DNA of 64,000 nt from Pogonophryne albipinna (GCA_028583405.1 CM053253.1:6784451-6848450), one strand, 5' to 3'; positions 10,613-22,635 are shown, counted from the first letter of the stretch. Numbers and translations are program-made. Notes: generated by a model from the sequence alone, not told the origin.

Positions 10613-12714
10613 AACTTTGGTTACATTTTTAATTTAAAAAAAAACGAGAGTTTAAAAAAGACGATGTTTCGTTATGAATTAAATTAGCCAGTTCTTGATA
10701 TTGAAAGAAAAAGGATTGTTATTTGTACACATTTAGGTTTTAATTCATTTATTTAGAACAGATTTAGTACATTTTGCAATTTGTACTTACTTATTTTTAC
10801 AACTAACCCTAACCCCTAGAGTAAAGGACCTGATTACTTTCTCCAACACTGAGCAGTGGACATGTAACACAGCTTTGTGCTCTTGGCACACACTTGAACC
10901 TGCTGTGCCACTAGTGCCATGTGTTGTCACGGCTTTATAATATTGTGTATAAACCTGCTGAGGACTCCAGCTTGTTGTGTAATCCTTTCTGAATCAGAAG
11001 CATATCACAAGAAACATATTCCGGAGGCACCAATATACATACGTTAATGAAAATAAAATCGCTATTGCATTTATTAGCAGTAGTGCATTAGAACAATCCT
11101 CCACAGATTTCCCTTGTTTGTATTCTTTTTGTTTTTTGCTGGAGGAATTATGATGTTTGGCAGCGGGCAGGCAAACACATATTATATCCCCAGGTGGATT
11201 CAATATCCTTAAAATGTGTATCAGGCCAATGACATGCAAACTGATGCTGGGGATGAAGCCCTGTTGCGTAAAAACACCCAAGGGTACACTTGGCTTTTGC
11301 TTTCTGTTTGTTTTTTAGCGCTTTTCCTGCTAATTTCACACCTCTAACATGGTCACTAAGGGACACATGGGTCGTGATGGGCTTTTCTAACAAGCCAAGA
11401 TGACATTTTTAAGCATGCATTCTGGACAAGTGCAACCTGTGAGTGAGATGTGTTTCACAAAGTGGTACGAGATGGTGCATGGTGCTTTCTAATGGCCAGC
11501 TTTCAGGCTCCGCTGAGGGGACCTAAAGCTCCTTGGAATCCCATGAATGCTCTCCAGTGAAAGCCGTAGATGTTTATGTCAGCTCCAATGCGATTGGTGG
11601 AAAGTGGCTCTTGATGCCGAAATTCCTGCTAATTGGCAACGCGTCTGTGGGCTGGCTTCCTTTGTTCCCCCTTATACTGGAGTGGTCTGTCAGTCAGGGT
11701 GATACACTGGGCCTGGCATCAATGAACTTCTTGTTTCCGCAGCTTTCCGGCCCTGGAGGATCGGCGGCTTCAAGACAAGTCGCTTCCACTTGGGAAAATT
11801 GCCTTTTGTGCACCTATTCAGAAAGATGGAAAGGAACCGTTTAAGTTGAGTCTATGGAGAGTTTTTCAAGCATCCCAGCCAAAGTGCTTTAAAAGTGATG
11901 TGTGTGTTTTCCTCTGCACTGAAGTGAACTGAGCAGCGGCATTTAACAGACTCTGCTGTAGCTGGTGGTTTGCTGATTTCATCATTTGATCTTAGTGAGT
12001 GGCCCACTTTCCTTTAGGTCGAATGAGGATTAATTGGAAATGAGGACATATTGTATTTTTTAGTGATACAATAAAGAAAAACTAGCTTATTGGCCAGAGG
12101 ATAACAAAATAAAATAAACTGCAGGACAGAAAATGAACAAGTCAGGGCTCTAGTAGTAGCACTTTGCCTCTTCTTTGTTGAAACAACACATTATTCCCCT
12201 TTGGCTTTGGAGTACTTGACAAACAAAACACAACAAGCATGCCAGCATCAACCCCTCTTCAGTTTACCAACGAGATCTGTGATCGACTCCGAGGGGAGAG
12301 AGAGAGTGAGCAAGGGGATTGTACGAACGAAAGGGGGCCACGAGATTTGTGATGGCTTCCTGCTGGCAAAAGCCTTTGAATTTTTCATGTGGCAGATACT
12401 AAACTTCTGTTGCTCTGGCCCAGATTTGGTGCTAATTAGTGCCCAGCCTCTTCCAAGGGCGTACAGTGGAGTATGGGAATGATAGTGCCACCTGTTCTCA
12501 CACATCTCTCCCAACCTGTTAGGCTTTATCTCTCTGTTTATGTATCAGTGGCCTACTTTCCTTTCAGTCATTGTGTTCTTTACATTCTACACTTCCTCAG
12601 CCATTAACCTTAAGCTTGAACTTCCATGCTTATTCTACTTTCCAGCCCTTTCCGTATTATATCACTTCCTCAATGAGTGACCGCAGCAAGTAGATGTTTT
12701 CAACTTTCACACTT
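10613..12714. other. Intergenic or src 5' intron
   Basis: Unremarkable AT-rich DNA. Small open frames here have no recognisable domains. No gene is supported. Confidence 0.35.
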
Positions 12715-12744
12715 AAAGAGGTGTGTGTGGAAGAGAAATTCTCT

Positions 12745-12853
12745 TGGCATTAACTTTATTTAAACCATTGCAGACCATTCACCTCCACAAAAACCTATAC
12801 AACACACTACAGGAAATCGCAAACACCAAAAGCATAATAGGGCCTCTTTAAAG
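12745..12853 (+). repeat. Family B repeat, 3' end only
   Basis: Matches the family B tail: CAGACCATTCACCTCCACAA, AAACCTATACAACACACTAC, then AAAAGCATAATAGGGCC. Confidence 0.65.
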
Positions 12854-13784
12854 CCCCAAAGGTGGTCCGTTGCATGCAGTAAAGGCAGTTGAATGATAAG
12901 GATGCAGAACTGAAGCGCTCTGAAACATCGCTCCGAGGGGCCTGTGCTCGCTGGCCGTTTGAATGAAGTATCTGATAGTAGTTTGATGCAGACAAACAGA
13001 GCAGGGTTTGTATCCTCCCAGGATCCCTCGCCACTTCCTGCCTCTCGGCTCTGGGAACGGTCCAGGGTGACACAGGCCACGCATCTCCACTCAATCCACC
13101 CACTGTTGCCTCTGTGGAAAAGCGATCACTCTCACACCCTCATTCCCGTCGCTCCGTGCACATTTCTTGTGACAGGAAAAGCGTCTTTGGCATTTAGAAA
13201 GATGCCTCTATGTGTGGCTTTGTGTAGGCGCAGCTGTGCGGGGCTGGTCAGGATGATGAGATGCTGGGAAAAGCACATGCAGCCCCCCCCCCCCTCTAAA
13301 AACTCCCCATCCTCTGAGAATCACTGCAGTATATGTTAACATGCAAGTTTTTTTATTCAGAGCGTGTACGCACAGATCGGCCCTGTCCATCCCAATCTGA
13401 CTGAAACCAGATAACAGGAACGTATTTGTGTGGAATTTCCTTTTACAAACACTCATTAAGGGATGCAGCTACACAATATGATTTCAGATCCTCACACTGA
13501 GTCCCATGATGCATTGTAAAGCTGAATTAGAGCCTGCATTACTACACAAATAACAGAATAGAGCTGAAATTATTATTTGTTTGAATGCTTTACCAACGTT
13601 TGACATAATTGGCTTCTTTTTTATGCAATAATGCAACATTATACCTAGTGACTGTCTTCATGTGATACAAAATGTCTTAGGGTTTAAAATGTTGGTTTGA
13701 GAACAATCAGTCAGTATTTTAGGAGCTTTGGAAATCATTGGTAGAATTAAAAGCTTTGTTCATGTAAGTAGTTGAGGCTCGTCA
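12854..13784. other. Intergenic or src 5' intron
   Basis: Nothing recognised beyond a short C homopolymer (about 13284-13294). Confidence 0.35.
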
Positions 13785-14080
13785 TGATCCTGCATCATTA
13801 TTACATGTTCAAAAAGTATTGTTTTACTCTCTCACATATCCAAAAATGACTCAAATGTATCTGTGGGTGGTAGCTAAACAATACCAATAACTTGGTGATT
13901 ACTTTGCAAAGTGCTGTGAATTCTCACTTTTATATTTAGCCTTAGCCTCATTGCCTGTTTTTGAGCAAAGCCATTGGTGTTTCAAAAATAATTCACTCTC
14001 CACCCACTCTTAATTGTATAGCTTTTATTCTACGTATAACAGACAAACAGCGACATTTTCCTTCAAAGAGAACTGTATTG
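13785..14080 (+). repeat. Degenerate direct repeat flanking the DIRS element, left copy
   Basis: Shares ordered blocks with 20832-21100: CCTGCATCATTATTA, TTTACTCTC.CACATAT, GTGATTACTTTGC.AAGTGCTGT, TTTTTGAGCAAAG and ACTCTCCACCCACT. The two copies are about 7.0 kb apart in the same orientation. Confidence 0.7.
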
Positions 14081-14508
14081 TGATTTGGCGAACCGTCAGG
14101 GCCTTCAAGGTATTCAGAGAATACCCTGGAACACTCAGATAAAACAAACAAAAAATCAATTTAATTATATAAATAAAATGTATATAAAATGAATAAATGA
14201 GAATCGTATCTGTGTTGTTGATCTGTAATATCACAGTGTTACGTTGATTTGTTTGTCCTTCTCGGACCATGCACTACGCATTTCAGTGGGTTTGTGTTAG
14301 AAAAGAAAGCAACCAATCAGATCTTGTTCTGGGTCTCTGGGTAGAATCTCCTTCAACCAAGGTATTCTACATCCTTGATCGAATGCCCTGGCCGTTGCAC
14401 TGAATGAGAGCGTACGTTTGGACTGACAGTTTGATCAACCAATCATATATTGATTTGTAGCCAATGGGAGTATTCTTTCAGAGTTCTCATTCATAACACT
14501 CCGTTCGA

Positions 14509-14676
14509 TGTCTCACTATGGGATGCGCCTCAACGCGTATGCAAACAGAAGCATCAATCTCATTACGCCAATCCTGATTGGCTGGTGATCTTGACGTCAA
14601 CGTCAGGGAATCCACCCACCCTTTAAGTAGCTTGCGCTACGACGCAGCGTCATTCAAACACCTCTTCTCGCTTCAG
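14509..14676. repeat. DIRS left inverted terminal repeat
   Basis: Pairs with 20187-20354 almost base for base (TGTCTCACTATGGGATGCGC, GATCTTGACGTCAACGTCAG, GCTTGCGCTACGACGCAGCG). The arms differ by a short insertion in the right arm near the inner end. Confidence 0.92.
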
Positions 14677-14797
14677 AGCACATCTCGACTTATCAGTAAC
14701 CGGGTTAGCTTAACGGTCCACAGACTGAACCCAAAGTTAACATTTGGTCGACGGGCGCTAGCCGGTTACTTTTTTGCTTTGCAAGAAGACTGAGCAA

Positions 14798-15180
14798 TAT
14801 TAACACACCAGTTAATATTGTAATCTGCCTCGCCGTTCTTTCTGTCGAAAATAACGGTAAGGTTTGATTTTTTCTTCAAGCTAGTAACATACCTGTTGCT
14901 AGTTTGTTCTTCCCTCCACACCGACACCACGGTAAAGAGGACGTTCTCTTTTCTCTCTCACACCAGAGGAGACAGAGATAAAAAAAAAAGGTATTAACAC
15001 ACCAGTTAATATTCTTTAAAGAATAAAATCTACACCGTCGCCTTTTTTCCTTTCGGACTAACGGCAAGGTTGGATTTTTTTCTGAGTAACGTACCTGTTA
15101 CTAGCGTGTCCACTCCACGCCGACACCCCGGCGATCGAAGATGGACCCTTCTCTCCCTCACACCAGAGGAGTCAGGGACT
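14798..15180 (+). repeat. 194-bp tandem duplication in the DIRS 5' region
   Basis: TATTAACACACCAGTTAATA occurs at 14798 and 14992. Each is followed by a degenerate copy of the same block (ACGG.AAGGTT, AGTAAC.TACCTGTT.CTAG, CCGACACC.CGG, CTCTC.CACACCAGAGGAG). The second copy contains the gag start codon at 15141. Confidence 0.8.
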
Positions 15181-16774
15181 CGGAGGCTCGGCTATGCCGC
15201 TGCGGGTTTAAGATTTCAGGCACAGACTCACACCAGGTCTGCTCGTCCTGCCTCGGTCTGGAACACGCCCGGGAGGCTATCGATAACCCCGGCTCGTGCG
15301 GGCATTGTACCCGCTTCACCATGAAGAGCCTCCGCCGACGGTTAGCACGCCAAGCTAGCTTGTCGGGACAGGACCCCATCATGTCCGCTGATTCGCCGTC
15401 CGGCAATCAAGACATGGTGGCGTCCGCCGCAGAGATTGAGCCCCGCGCTGTGTCAGACTGGGGCTCAACAACGGCGACAGCCGCTGAACCGGAGCCCCAC
15501 GCCGTTTCAGGCTGGGACCCGGTGGCGGCAAGAGCCGCGAGAGCGGAGCCCCGCGCTGTGTCAAGCCGGGGCTCCCAATTGGACCTCACCATGGTTCCAC
15601 CCGCGGAGGATGTCCTGGAGTTGGACTACATGGAGGACGAAGAGGATGCCTCTGAGTTCCTCCTGTCTGACTCGGATGGGGATGACATCTTCGTTTCATC
15701 GGCTCAGGCTGCAAAGCCGGGAGCGATGTCCGCTCACCCGGGCAAGAGCACACCAGCTTCGCCCGTCCTAAGCATGGACTTGCAGGCCGTGTGTCAACGC
15801 GCTGCGTCCAGGCTGGACATCCCATGGCCTGAAGTGGCCAAGGAGACCTCCAGATCTCGCTACGAGGGGAAGAACTTGCCCCAAGCAGGGAGGACGAAGA
15901 GGCAGCTCCTTCCAGTCTTTCCGGAGATGCTGGACGAGGTGTCGGTCTCGTGGAGAGACCGTCCCTTCAGCAACAAGGCCCCAATCCAGGGTGCCTCCTC
16001 CCTGGACTGTGACGGTATGGAGAGGCTCGGCCTGCTCCGCATGCCGCCCATGGAACCGAGGCTGGCTTCGACACCTAGCAGGAACCCCATGCTACCAGCC
16101 AAGGCAGACCGGTTCCAGTCAGCGATGACCGAACGGGCCTATAAAGCCGCAGCTTTGTCCGCCAGGGCTCTCAACGTCTCCTCGCTGCTGCCCGCCTACC
16201 AGGCGGAGCTTTGCGAGGACATGTCGAGCAGACCTGAGCCTGCCGTGTGGGACGAGATCGCAGCGATCACGGACATTGTCTCCGTGTGCAGCGCTGCGCA
16301 GTCCAAGCCACGGGCAAAGCGCTGGGAATGATGGTGGTACAGGAGAGAGCCAGGTGGCTCAACCTGACCAACCTTCCAGACCGGGAAAAAGAGGATGTTC
16401 TGGACATGCCTATTGTTCCCGAGGGCATATTTGGCTCCGCTCTAGCTTCAATGCAGCTGAGGTGCGAGTCAAAAAGGAAGGGAGACGAGGCTCTCCAGCT
16501 CTGTCTCCCCCGAAGGGTCCAGCCGCCACCTCCAATGGTCCCGCGGCAGGCCTTCACCCAAGCTGTCTCACGTCCTGTCCGGTTAAAATACCGAAGTAGC
16601 AGAGACCGCAGCCCGTCCCGGGTCCCCAGCCCGGGCACAAGGCAAGAGGGAGCTGGCCAAGAAAATCTCCGGTCCCGGCAGCTGCCGCTCAGGCACAGCC
16701 GACCCAGGTTTTCAGCCACCAGGCGAGGAAGAAGAAGCGGGCGGCCTGACCGCCTCCTCTCCTCTCCTCGATGA
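15141..16774 (+). pseudogene. DIRS gag-like gene, frameshifted
   Basis: A frame of 396 codons starts at 15141 and stops at 16329-16331. Its product has a Cys-rich N-terminal part (CRCGF, CSSC, CGHC) and an acidic middle. Coding similarity then continues in another forward frame (about 16290-16774) with a VQATGKALG/VQERARWLNL stretch typical of fish DIRS gag, ending in a basic Arg/Ser-rich tail. A small indel near 16270-16300 would explain the switch. Gag proteins package the element RNA; this copy is not expected to make a full one. The assignment rests on position and remembered resemblance to fish DIRS elements. Confidence 0.7.
15438..15575 (+). repeat. Three short in-frame repeats in the gag-like frame
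   Basis: The wording EPRAVSDWGS, EPHAVSGWDP and EPRAVSSRGS recurs three times at about 57-60 bp spacing in DNA (GAGCCCCGCGCTGTGTCA and variants). Confidence 0.75.
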
Positions 16775-17101
16775 AGGAGCTGGAAGTTCCCTGTTCCCCA
16801 GCTCCAGAGCACGTTCCAGTGTTGGATGCTCATGTGTTTTCGGGGTGCCACCATGCCCCCATCTTCCCGCCGCCTTGAGTGATGCCAGAACGTCATCCTC
16901 AAGTTCGCGCCGGGGAAATGGACTTAACATCAAAGACAGCAAGTTCCGCTGCCTGTTTAAGTCACACAAACACATGTCATCATTGTTGTTTCAAAATAAA
17001 TCATTTTCCACTGTCGTTTCCAGGCTTGAAGCCAAGGGCGCAGTCAATAAAAATGAAAAGAAACAATATCAACAATAAACAGTCTGTCGTCTGCCCCTCT
17101 T

Positions 17102-18005
17102 TTGAGAGCGGCTACGGCCTCTCTCAAAAGGCGGACAATAGACGGGATTGTGAAGGCACCACCACCACGCGCATGCGCAGTGTCGGCCGGGGTTGTCAAC
17201 CTGGGGTACCACCGTGTTCAGACACTAGAGGGCCCCATAACACAACAAATAGAGACACAGAGGGCAGACGACAGAGATGTGACATCTCCGCTCGCTTTGA
17301 GAAGTGAAAAGTGGAGGATGCTCACAGATTCTGCTTGGGTTTTCAAGACAGTAACACGGGGCTACAGGCTCCAATTCGCTGTCACCCCCCCTCACTTCTC
17401 GGGCATTCTGTATTCACAGGCCCGGGGAGAGTCGGCCCATATTCTAGAGCAAGAGATTTTCTCGCTACTAGAAAAGAAGGCTATATCTATAATACCCGCC
17501 GAACAGAGTCAGAGCGGCTTTTATTCCAAGTATTTCCTCGTTCCCAAACGGGGAGGGAACGGAATTCGGCCTATACTAGATTTGAGAGCTTTGAACAAAT
17601 ATCTCAAAAGATACAAATTCAGAATGCTCACTCACACATCTCTGTTGCGTCTCGTGCGTCAAAACGACTGGTTCACATCAGTCGACCTGAAAGATGCGCA
17701 TTTCCACATCCCAGTATATTACCCACACAGGAAATATCTGAGGTTCGCCTTTCAGGGTGTCTGTTACGAGTACAGAGTACTTCCCTTCGGTCTGTCTCTC
17801 AGCCCGCGAGTGTTTGTACGGTGTACGGAAGCCGCGATAGCCCCGTTAAGACAACAGGGTATTCGCCTGGCAACTTATCTGACGATTGGCTCCTTCTCGC
17901 ACAGTCGGAGCAAGAGGCTATTACGCAGACGAATGTCCTCGTAAAACACCTGCTCGACCTGGTTTTCGTAATAAACACAGAAAAGAGCATGTTGTCCCCA
18001 GCCCA
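17102..18005 (+). pseudogene. DIRS reverse transcriptase, broken at the catalytic motif
   Basis: The frame from 17102 carries RT blocks in order: FLVPKRGG, RPILDLRALN, the first catalytic Asp in SVDLKDAHFHIP, then LPFGLSLSP. At 17880-17886 the frame changes within the YL.DD motif, consistent with loss of one base, and the second catalytic DDW is read in another frame, continuing to about 18005. The product would copy element RNA into DNA. In this copy the change alone removes activity. Confidence 0.85.
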
Positions 18006-18982
18006 GACTGTACTCTTACATGAGGGAGTTTCAGCGCTGGGTAGCTGCCCTCAGATTGGACCCCGCGCGTCATGGCGCGCGGAGAGTGATGGTCACTATG
18101 AAATGCGTAATGGCTCTGCGCCACTGGCTACTCCCGACTTTTCTAGTACGGGGCGTGCCTATGGGTGCTGTCCTATCGCGGAAGGTGGTCACCACAGACG
18201 CATGTCTGACGGGCTGGGGGGGTATATACGAAGGTCGACCTGTGAGGGGTCTCTGGAGCAGAGACCTCCAACGGTCACACATAAATTATCTGGAGCTTTT
18301 AGCGGTGTTCCTCACCCTGAAACGCTTTCTGCCTTTTCTCAGAGGACATCATGTCCTCGTGAGGACAGACAACACAACCACAATATCGTATATAAACCGC
18401 CAAGGGGGTTTGCGTTCTCTCCAGTTACACATGCTGGCACGCAAACTGATCTTATGGAGCTGCGGACGTCTCCTCTCTCTGAGAGCGACGCACGTACCAG
18501 GAGTGATGAACCTCGGAGCAGATCTGCTGTCCAGAGGTGCACCACTATATGCAGACTGGACTCTACATCCAATGATTGTGAGTCAGCTGTGGGTGCGTTA
18601 CGGCCGAGCCGCGGTAGATCTGTTCGCATCAAAAGAAAATGCTCAATGTCAGCTGTTCTTTTCAATGCGCGATTTAAACGCACTGTTAGGCGTGGACGCG
18701 CTCGCGCACGTTTGGCCTCCGGTCCTTCTGTACGCGTTCCCACCCCTGGCTCTGATACCCCCAACTCTGGCCAGAGTGAGAGAACAACGCCACACACTTA
18801 TCCTGATGGCTCCGCACTGGCCTGCAATGTACTGGCTGGCGGAGATATATCAGCTGCTGTGCGGGCAGCCGTGGCAGCTCCCACTACGCAGGGACATACT
18901 GTCTCAGGCGGGGGGGGCGATCTTTCACCCACACCCAGAGCGCTTGGCACTATGGGCCTGGCCCGTGAGTGGTACAATCTGA
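18006..18982 (+). pseudogene. DIRS RNase H and C-terminal extension
   Basis: The longest frame is 18020-18982. RNase H acidic residues are seen in TTDACLTGWGG, INYLELLAVF, VRTDNTTTISYINRQGG and GADLLSRG. A C-terminal part with VDLFASKENAQC and LYAFPPLALIP follows; DIRS elements carry a Dam-methyltransferase-like domain here, but I assign it only by position. The usual segment linking RT to RNase H is much shorter than in relatives, pointing to an internal deletion near 18005-18018. Confidence 0.8.
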
Positions 18983-20002
18983 ATACAGTGGGGCTCCCTC
19001 AGAAGGTGATAAACACTATTCAGAGTGCAAGAGCTTCCTCCACCAGGTCTCTCTATGACTGTAAGTGGAGGGTGTTTGAGGAGTGGTGCCTTCAAAAAGG
19101 ACACATCTCTTTTCAATGTCCTGTCAGGGTGATTTTATCATTTCTACAGGACTTAATTGATAAACACAGAGCTTTCTCTACGATCAAAGTGTACCTGGCT
19201 GCTATTGCTGCATGCCATGTGGGCTTTGAGGGAAAGACGGCTAGCCTTGGTCTGCCGTTTTATGAAAGGGGCTCGCAGGCTCCTCCCTGTTTCCAGGTCA
19301 CTGGTGCCCTTATGGGACTTGGCAGTGGTTTTAGATGGGCTCACTCGACCTCCATTTGAACCCCTGGAAGAAGCTGACATGAAACACCTGTCACTGAAGA
19401 CAGTGCTGTTACTGGCTCTGGCATCTGCCAAGCGAGTCAGTGACATTCATGCGCTCTCTGTACATCCTTCATGCACTCAGTTTGCCCCGGGGCAAACGAG
19501 AGTGTTGCTGAAGCCCAACCCTGCCTTTATACCTAAGATGGTTGGCTCATGTAGCCCCATTGACATTGTGGCATTTCCCCCGCCGCTGTGTTCCTCTGAG
19601 GAACAGCGGCCGAATTTGCTGTGTCTAGTGCGTGCTTTACGCATCTATATGGACAGGTCAAAAGAGTTTCGTTGTAATGACCAACTCTTTGTATCCTGGG
19701 CTAACCCTCAGAAGGGCAAGCCCGTTACCAGGCAACAGCTCTCCCACTGGATTGTGGAAGCGATTGCTCTGGCTTATACGAGTCAGGGTTTGCAGGCACC
19801 AACGGGCCTGCCTGCTCATTCTACTCGTGGACTGGCTACATCCTGGGCTTTGTTCAAGGGTGTTTCCATCCAAGACATTTGTGCAGCAGCGAGCTGGTCC
19901 TCGCCGCTCACTTTTGTCCGCTTTTACAGGCTAGATGTCTCAGCTCCAAGTGTGGCCCGCGCAGTGCTGGGCCCCGTGTTGAGACAGAGTTCTACCTGTT
20001 AA
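18960..20002 (+). pseudogene. DIRS tyrosine recombinase, frameshifted
   Basis: The N-terminal DNA-binding part (ARASSTRSLYDCKWRVFEEW to about 19240) is in one frame, and the catalytic part (to the stop at 20000-20002) is in another, so one small indel lies near 19240-19260. Catalytic residues are visible in ASAKRVSDIHALS (Arg), HSTRGLATSW (His and Arg) and FVRFYRLDV (Tyr). This enzyme joins the circular DNA intermediate into the genome in intact relatives. Confidence 0.85.
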
Positions 20003-20062
20003 GTTCTGGTTGTTTTTGGTGATTTTCGAGATAAGCATGTCTAGCAATACGGGAGTTTCAAT

Positions 20063-20160
20063 ATCCCATAGTGAGACATCGAACGGAGTGTTATGAATGA
20101 GAACTATAGGTTACTTACGTAACCCCAGTTCTCAGAGTAACATGAAGTGAGATGTCTCAC
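20063..20160. repeat. DIRS internal complementary region
   Basis: 20063-20104 is the complement of the left end (14482-14524); 20101-20160 is the complement of the right end (20347-20405). The two overlap at the shared AACT. This is the template that joins both ends into a circle in the DIRS replication model. Confidence 0.9.
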
Positions 20161-20186
20161 CAGACGGCCCTTCTTGCTAAGGCGAA

Positions 20187-20354
20187 GCGAGAAGAGGTGC
20201 TTATTTTGAATGACGCTGCGTCGTAGCGCAAGCTACTTAAAGGGTGGGTGGATTCCCTGACGTTGACGTCAAGATCACCAGCCAATCAGGATTGGCGTAA
20301 TGAGATTGATGCTTCTGTTTGCATACGCGTTGAGGCGCATCCCATAGTGAGACA
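20187..20354. repeat. DIRS right inverted terminal repeat
   Basis: Reverse complement of the left arm at 14509-14676, including the block CCAATCAGGATTGGCGTAAT. Confidence 0.92.
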
Positions 20355-20831
20355 TCTCACTTCATGTTACTCTGAGAACTGGGGTTACATAAGTAACCTA
20401 TAGTTTCCCTCGGTCCCAGGGAACTCTAGAAGGCCCGCTAGTTAACTGGCTCGAGACAGAGGACCAATGCGACGAAGCAATTCATGCCGTTTTATTGTTT
20501 TTAACGTTGAAATGACAAGTGCAACAGGTGAAGATGAAGTTGTTGCGGAATTGTTGTGAGTACCCTTTTCAAGACGACAAATCAGTGAAAAGACGGACAT
20601 TATAATGCCGCGGAGGGGGAGGGGGGGCGGCGGGGGGTGTGTGTCTACAGGAGGTCCAGTTGTGATAGACACGGTTCGCCACTGGATTTTAGTATTTTAT
20701 AATTTGGACCGGTTAAGGATCTGGTTACCCTTCTTCTGAACTCTGCTCTCACCTCTCATGTGAGTCTGAATTTGTTGTTGTTGTAGAACACTCTCTAATA
20801 AAAGAGTCATCACGTGTGTAAGGAACTGAGA

Positions 20832-21100
20832 TGCATCGTCCTGCATCATTATTAAGGAATGTTTTTACTCTCACATATCACATATGTATCAGTGGGAGGT
20901 AGCTAGACTTAGTGATTACTTTGCCAAGTGCTGTCATTTCTCACTTTCAAAATTAGCAGCTCCTAACCTTTTTTTGAGCAAAGTAATAGATGTGCCCGAA
21001 TATGTTTACTCTCCACCCACTTTAATATTGAGCTTTCATTCAAAAGACGATTTGCAAACACCAACATTTTTCATTTTGACACGTAAAGTCAAAGAAAGCT
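20832..21100 (+). repeat. Degenerate direct repeat flanking the DIRS element, right copy
   Basis: Aligns in order with 13785-14080 (CCTGCATCATTATTA, TTAGTGATTACTTTGCCAAG, TTTTTTTGAGCAAAG, TTTACTCTCCACCCACT) with scattered indels. Confidence 0.7.
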
Positions 21101-22199
21101 GTAATATAATGTCACGATTTTCCAGCATCATCTCTTTGCCGTACCTTCTTGTATATTGTTATTCAGCTCTATTGCATGTGACAGGTCCAGGATCAGTTTG
21201 ACATATAATGTGAGTCTGGATCAGATACAGTACAGGACCGTCTTCCTCTTTCTTAGCAGGAGTTTATCAAACCCTCCTTTCTGTTTTTTATAAAAGCTCC
21301 ACCAACTCTCCTCTGGTTGATTCACCGGCCGCCCCTCTGAGTACATTTGAATATTGAAATCAGTGCCTTCTGAACAAAGAGGTGGTTTCAGAGAGATGGA
21401 GGAAATCACTTCATTTGGTGGGGGGGGGGGGTCTCTCCAATCTGTTATGGAAATGTCATCACTGGGAGCAGTTATGTTTGGATGATGAAGCATGACATGG
21501 GCACATTTTACATTTTAATGCCGACCCGTCAGATGTTCTTTCTGCTGCTTCTCTTATTTGTCTATCTGGAAAGGAAGCAGGGATCCTTTGTGTCTTGTTT
21601 TCAGTTTGAATTCAGTCAAAGCAGCTATACAAATGTTGATACAGCATGCTTTGTTTATAATTCTGCATCTGCACATAAGCACAGAGATAGAGCTGTCCCC
21701 CTGCTATTTGTATGATTTGGATTCCTTTTATTCTGCCACACTTGAATAATGTGTTAGTCAGTGAACCCTGTCATTGTTTAGGAATATTCTTTTAAATAAC
21801 AGACAGAAATGCTAGACTCAGCTGATGTGACACCCTCAGCATGTATTCGGTTTTGTGTTGACAATAAGCACAATCTGGTCAAAAGGAACAACCACAGTGC
21901 TGAGCGACCTTGACTCACATTCCTTTTCTTAAACGTGGCTGCTTCCCCTGACAGACGGTTGGGGGAATGTGTTGGGGGGTGGTGGCAGCCGGGCATCTGA
22001 CGGTGTTTCTACCTGCTCCCGTACATTCCTGCTCAGGGCTGAGAGAACAGGAGAGGAGTTGCAACTCGCCTTTTTTCCTCAACTCTGCATTCCTCAACCG
22101 TGACTGAGCTCAGTCGCACTGCTGCAACAAACTGGGGAATGTCACAATGCACACCTGGCTAACTTTCTACTATTTGATCATGTTTTCATGGCTCTGCTT
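21101..22199. other. Intergenic or src 5' intron
   Basis: Contains a G homopolymer (about 21420-21430) and small domain-free open frames. No gene is supported. Confidence 0.35.
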
Positions 22200-22510
22200 T
22201 ATTCAGGGTTTTGTTCAAAAAGCTCTTTATTTGTCTCATACTGCCTGTGCTGCAGCACCTCTTTCCACCCTCTGTCTGAAACCAGAGTCCAGTCTGCTCT
22301 GATTGGTTAGCTGGCTGGCTCTGTTGTGATTGGTCAACCACTTAGAGATGTCCCGCTCCTTAGCCTATCATGTTCAATGTGTTTGAGCGCTAGCGTGAGT
22401 GTTACATAGTGATTTCATTATGTTAGGGAAGTAAACAAAGGAGTCAAATAGAGGCTTTTCAGGCAGGGTGTTACATACCATTTACATGAACAAAGACCTA
22501 TATAAGATAT
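22200..22510 (+). repeat. Family B dispersed repeat
   Basis: Shows the same blocks as 10241-10612: CTCATACTGCCTGTGCTGCA, AACCAGAGTCCAGTCTGCTC, GATTGGTTAGCTGG, GTTACATAGTGAT, GAAGTAAACAAAGGAG, TTTTCAGGCAGGGTG. Confidence 0.7.
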
Positions 22511-22635
22511 TTTTCAAGTTTTCAATACTCTTATCAACATGTGAGTGGACAAATATGATTGTTTTGTAAAAAATGCATGATTATTATTATTATTATTGCA
22601 ACAATCTAAAACATTAAAAGTAATATACTATAAGC

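Larger units (their letters stand above)
14482..20405 (+). mobile_element. DIRS1-type tyrosine-recombinase retrotransposon, 5.9 kb, decayed
   Basis: The structure is that of DIRS1 elements: inverted terminal repeats (14509-14676 against 20187-20354), unpaired end extensions, and an internal complementary region (20063-20160) made of the complement of the left end joined to the complement of the right end. Both ends carry AGTT and no target duplication is seen, as expected for insertion by a tyrosine recombinase rather than an integrase. Gag-like, reverse transcriptase/RNase H and tyrosine recombinase regions follow in the expected order. All are broken by frameshifts, and part of the RT-RH connection is missing, so this copy cannot move on its own. 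Confidence 0.93.
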
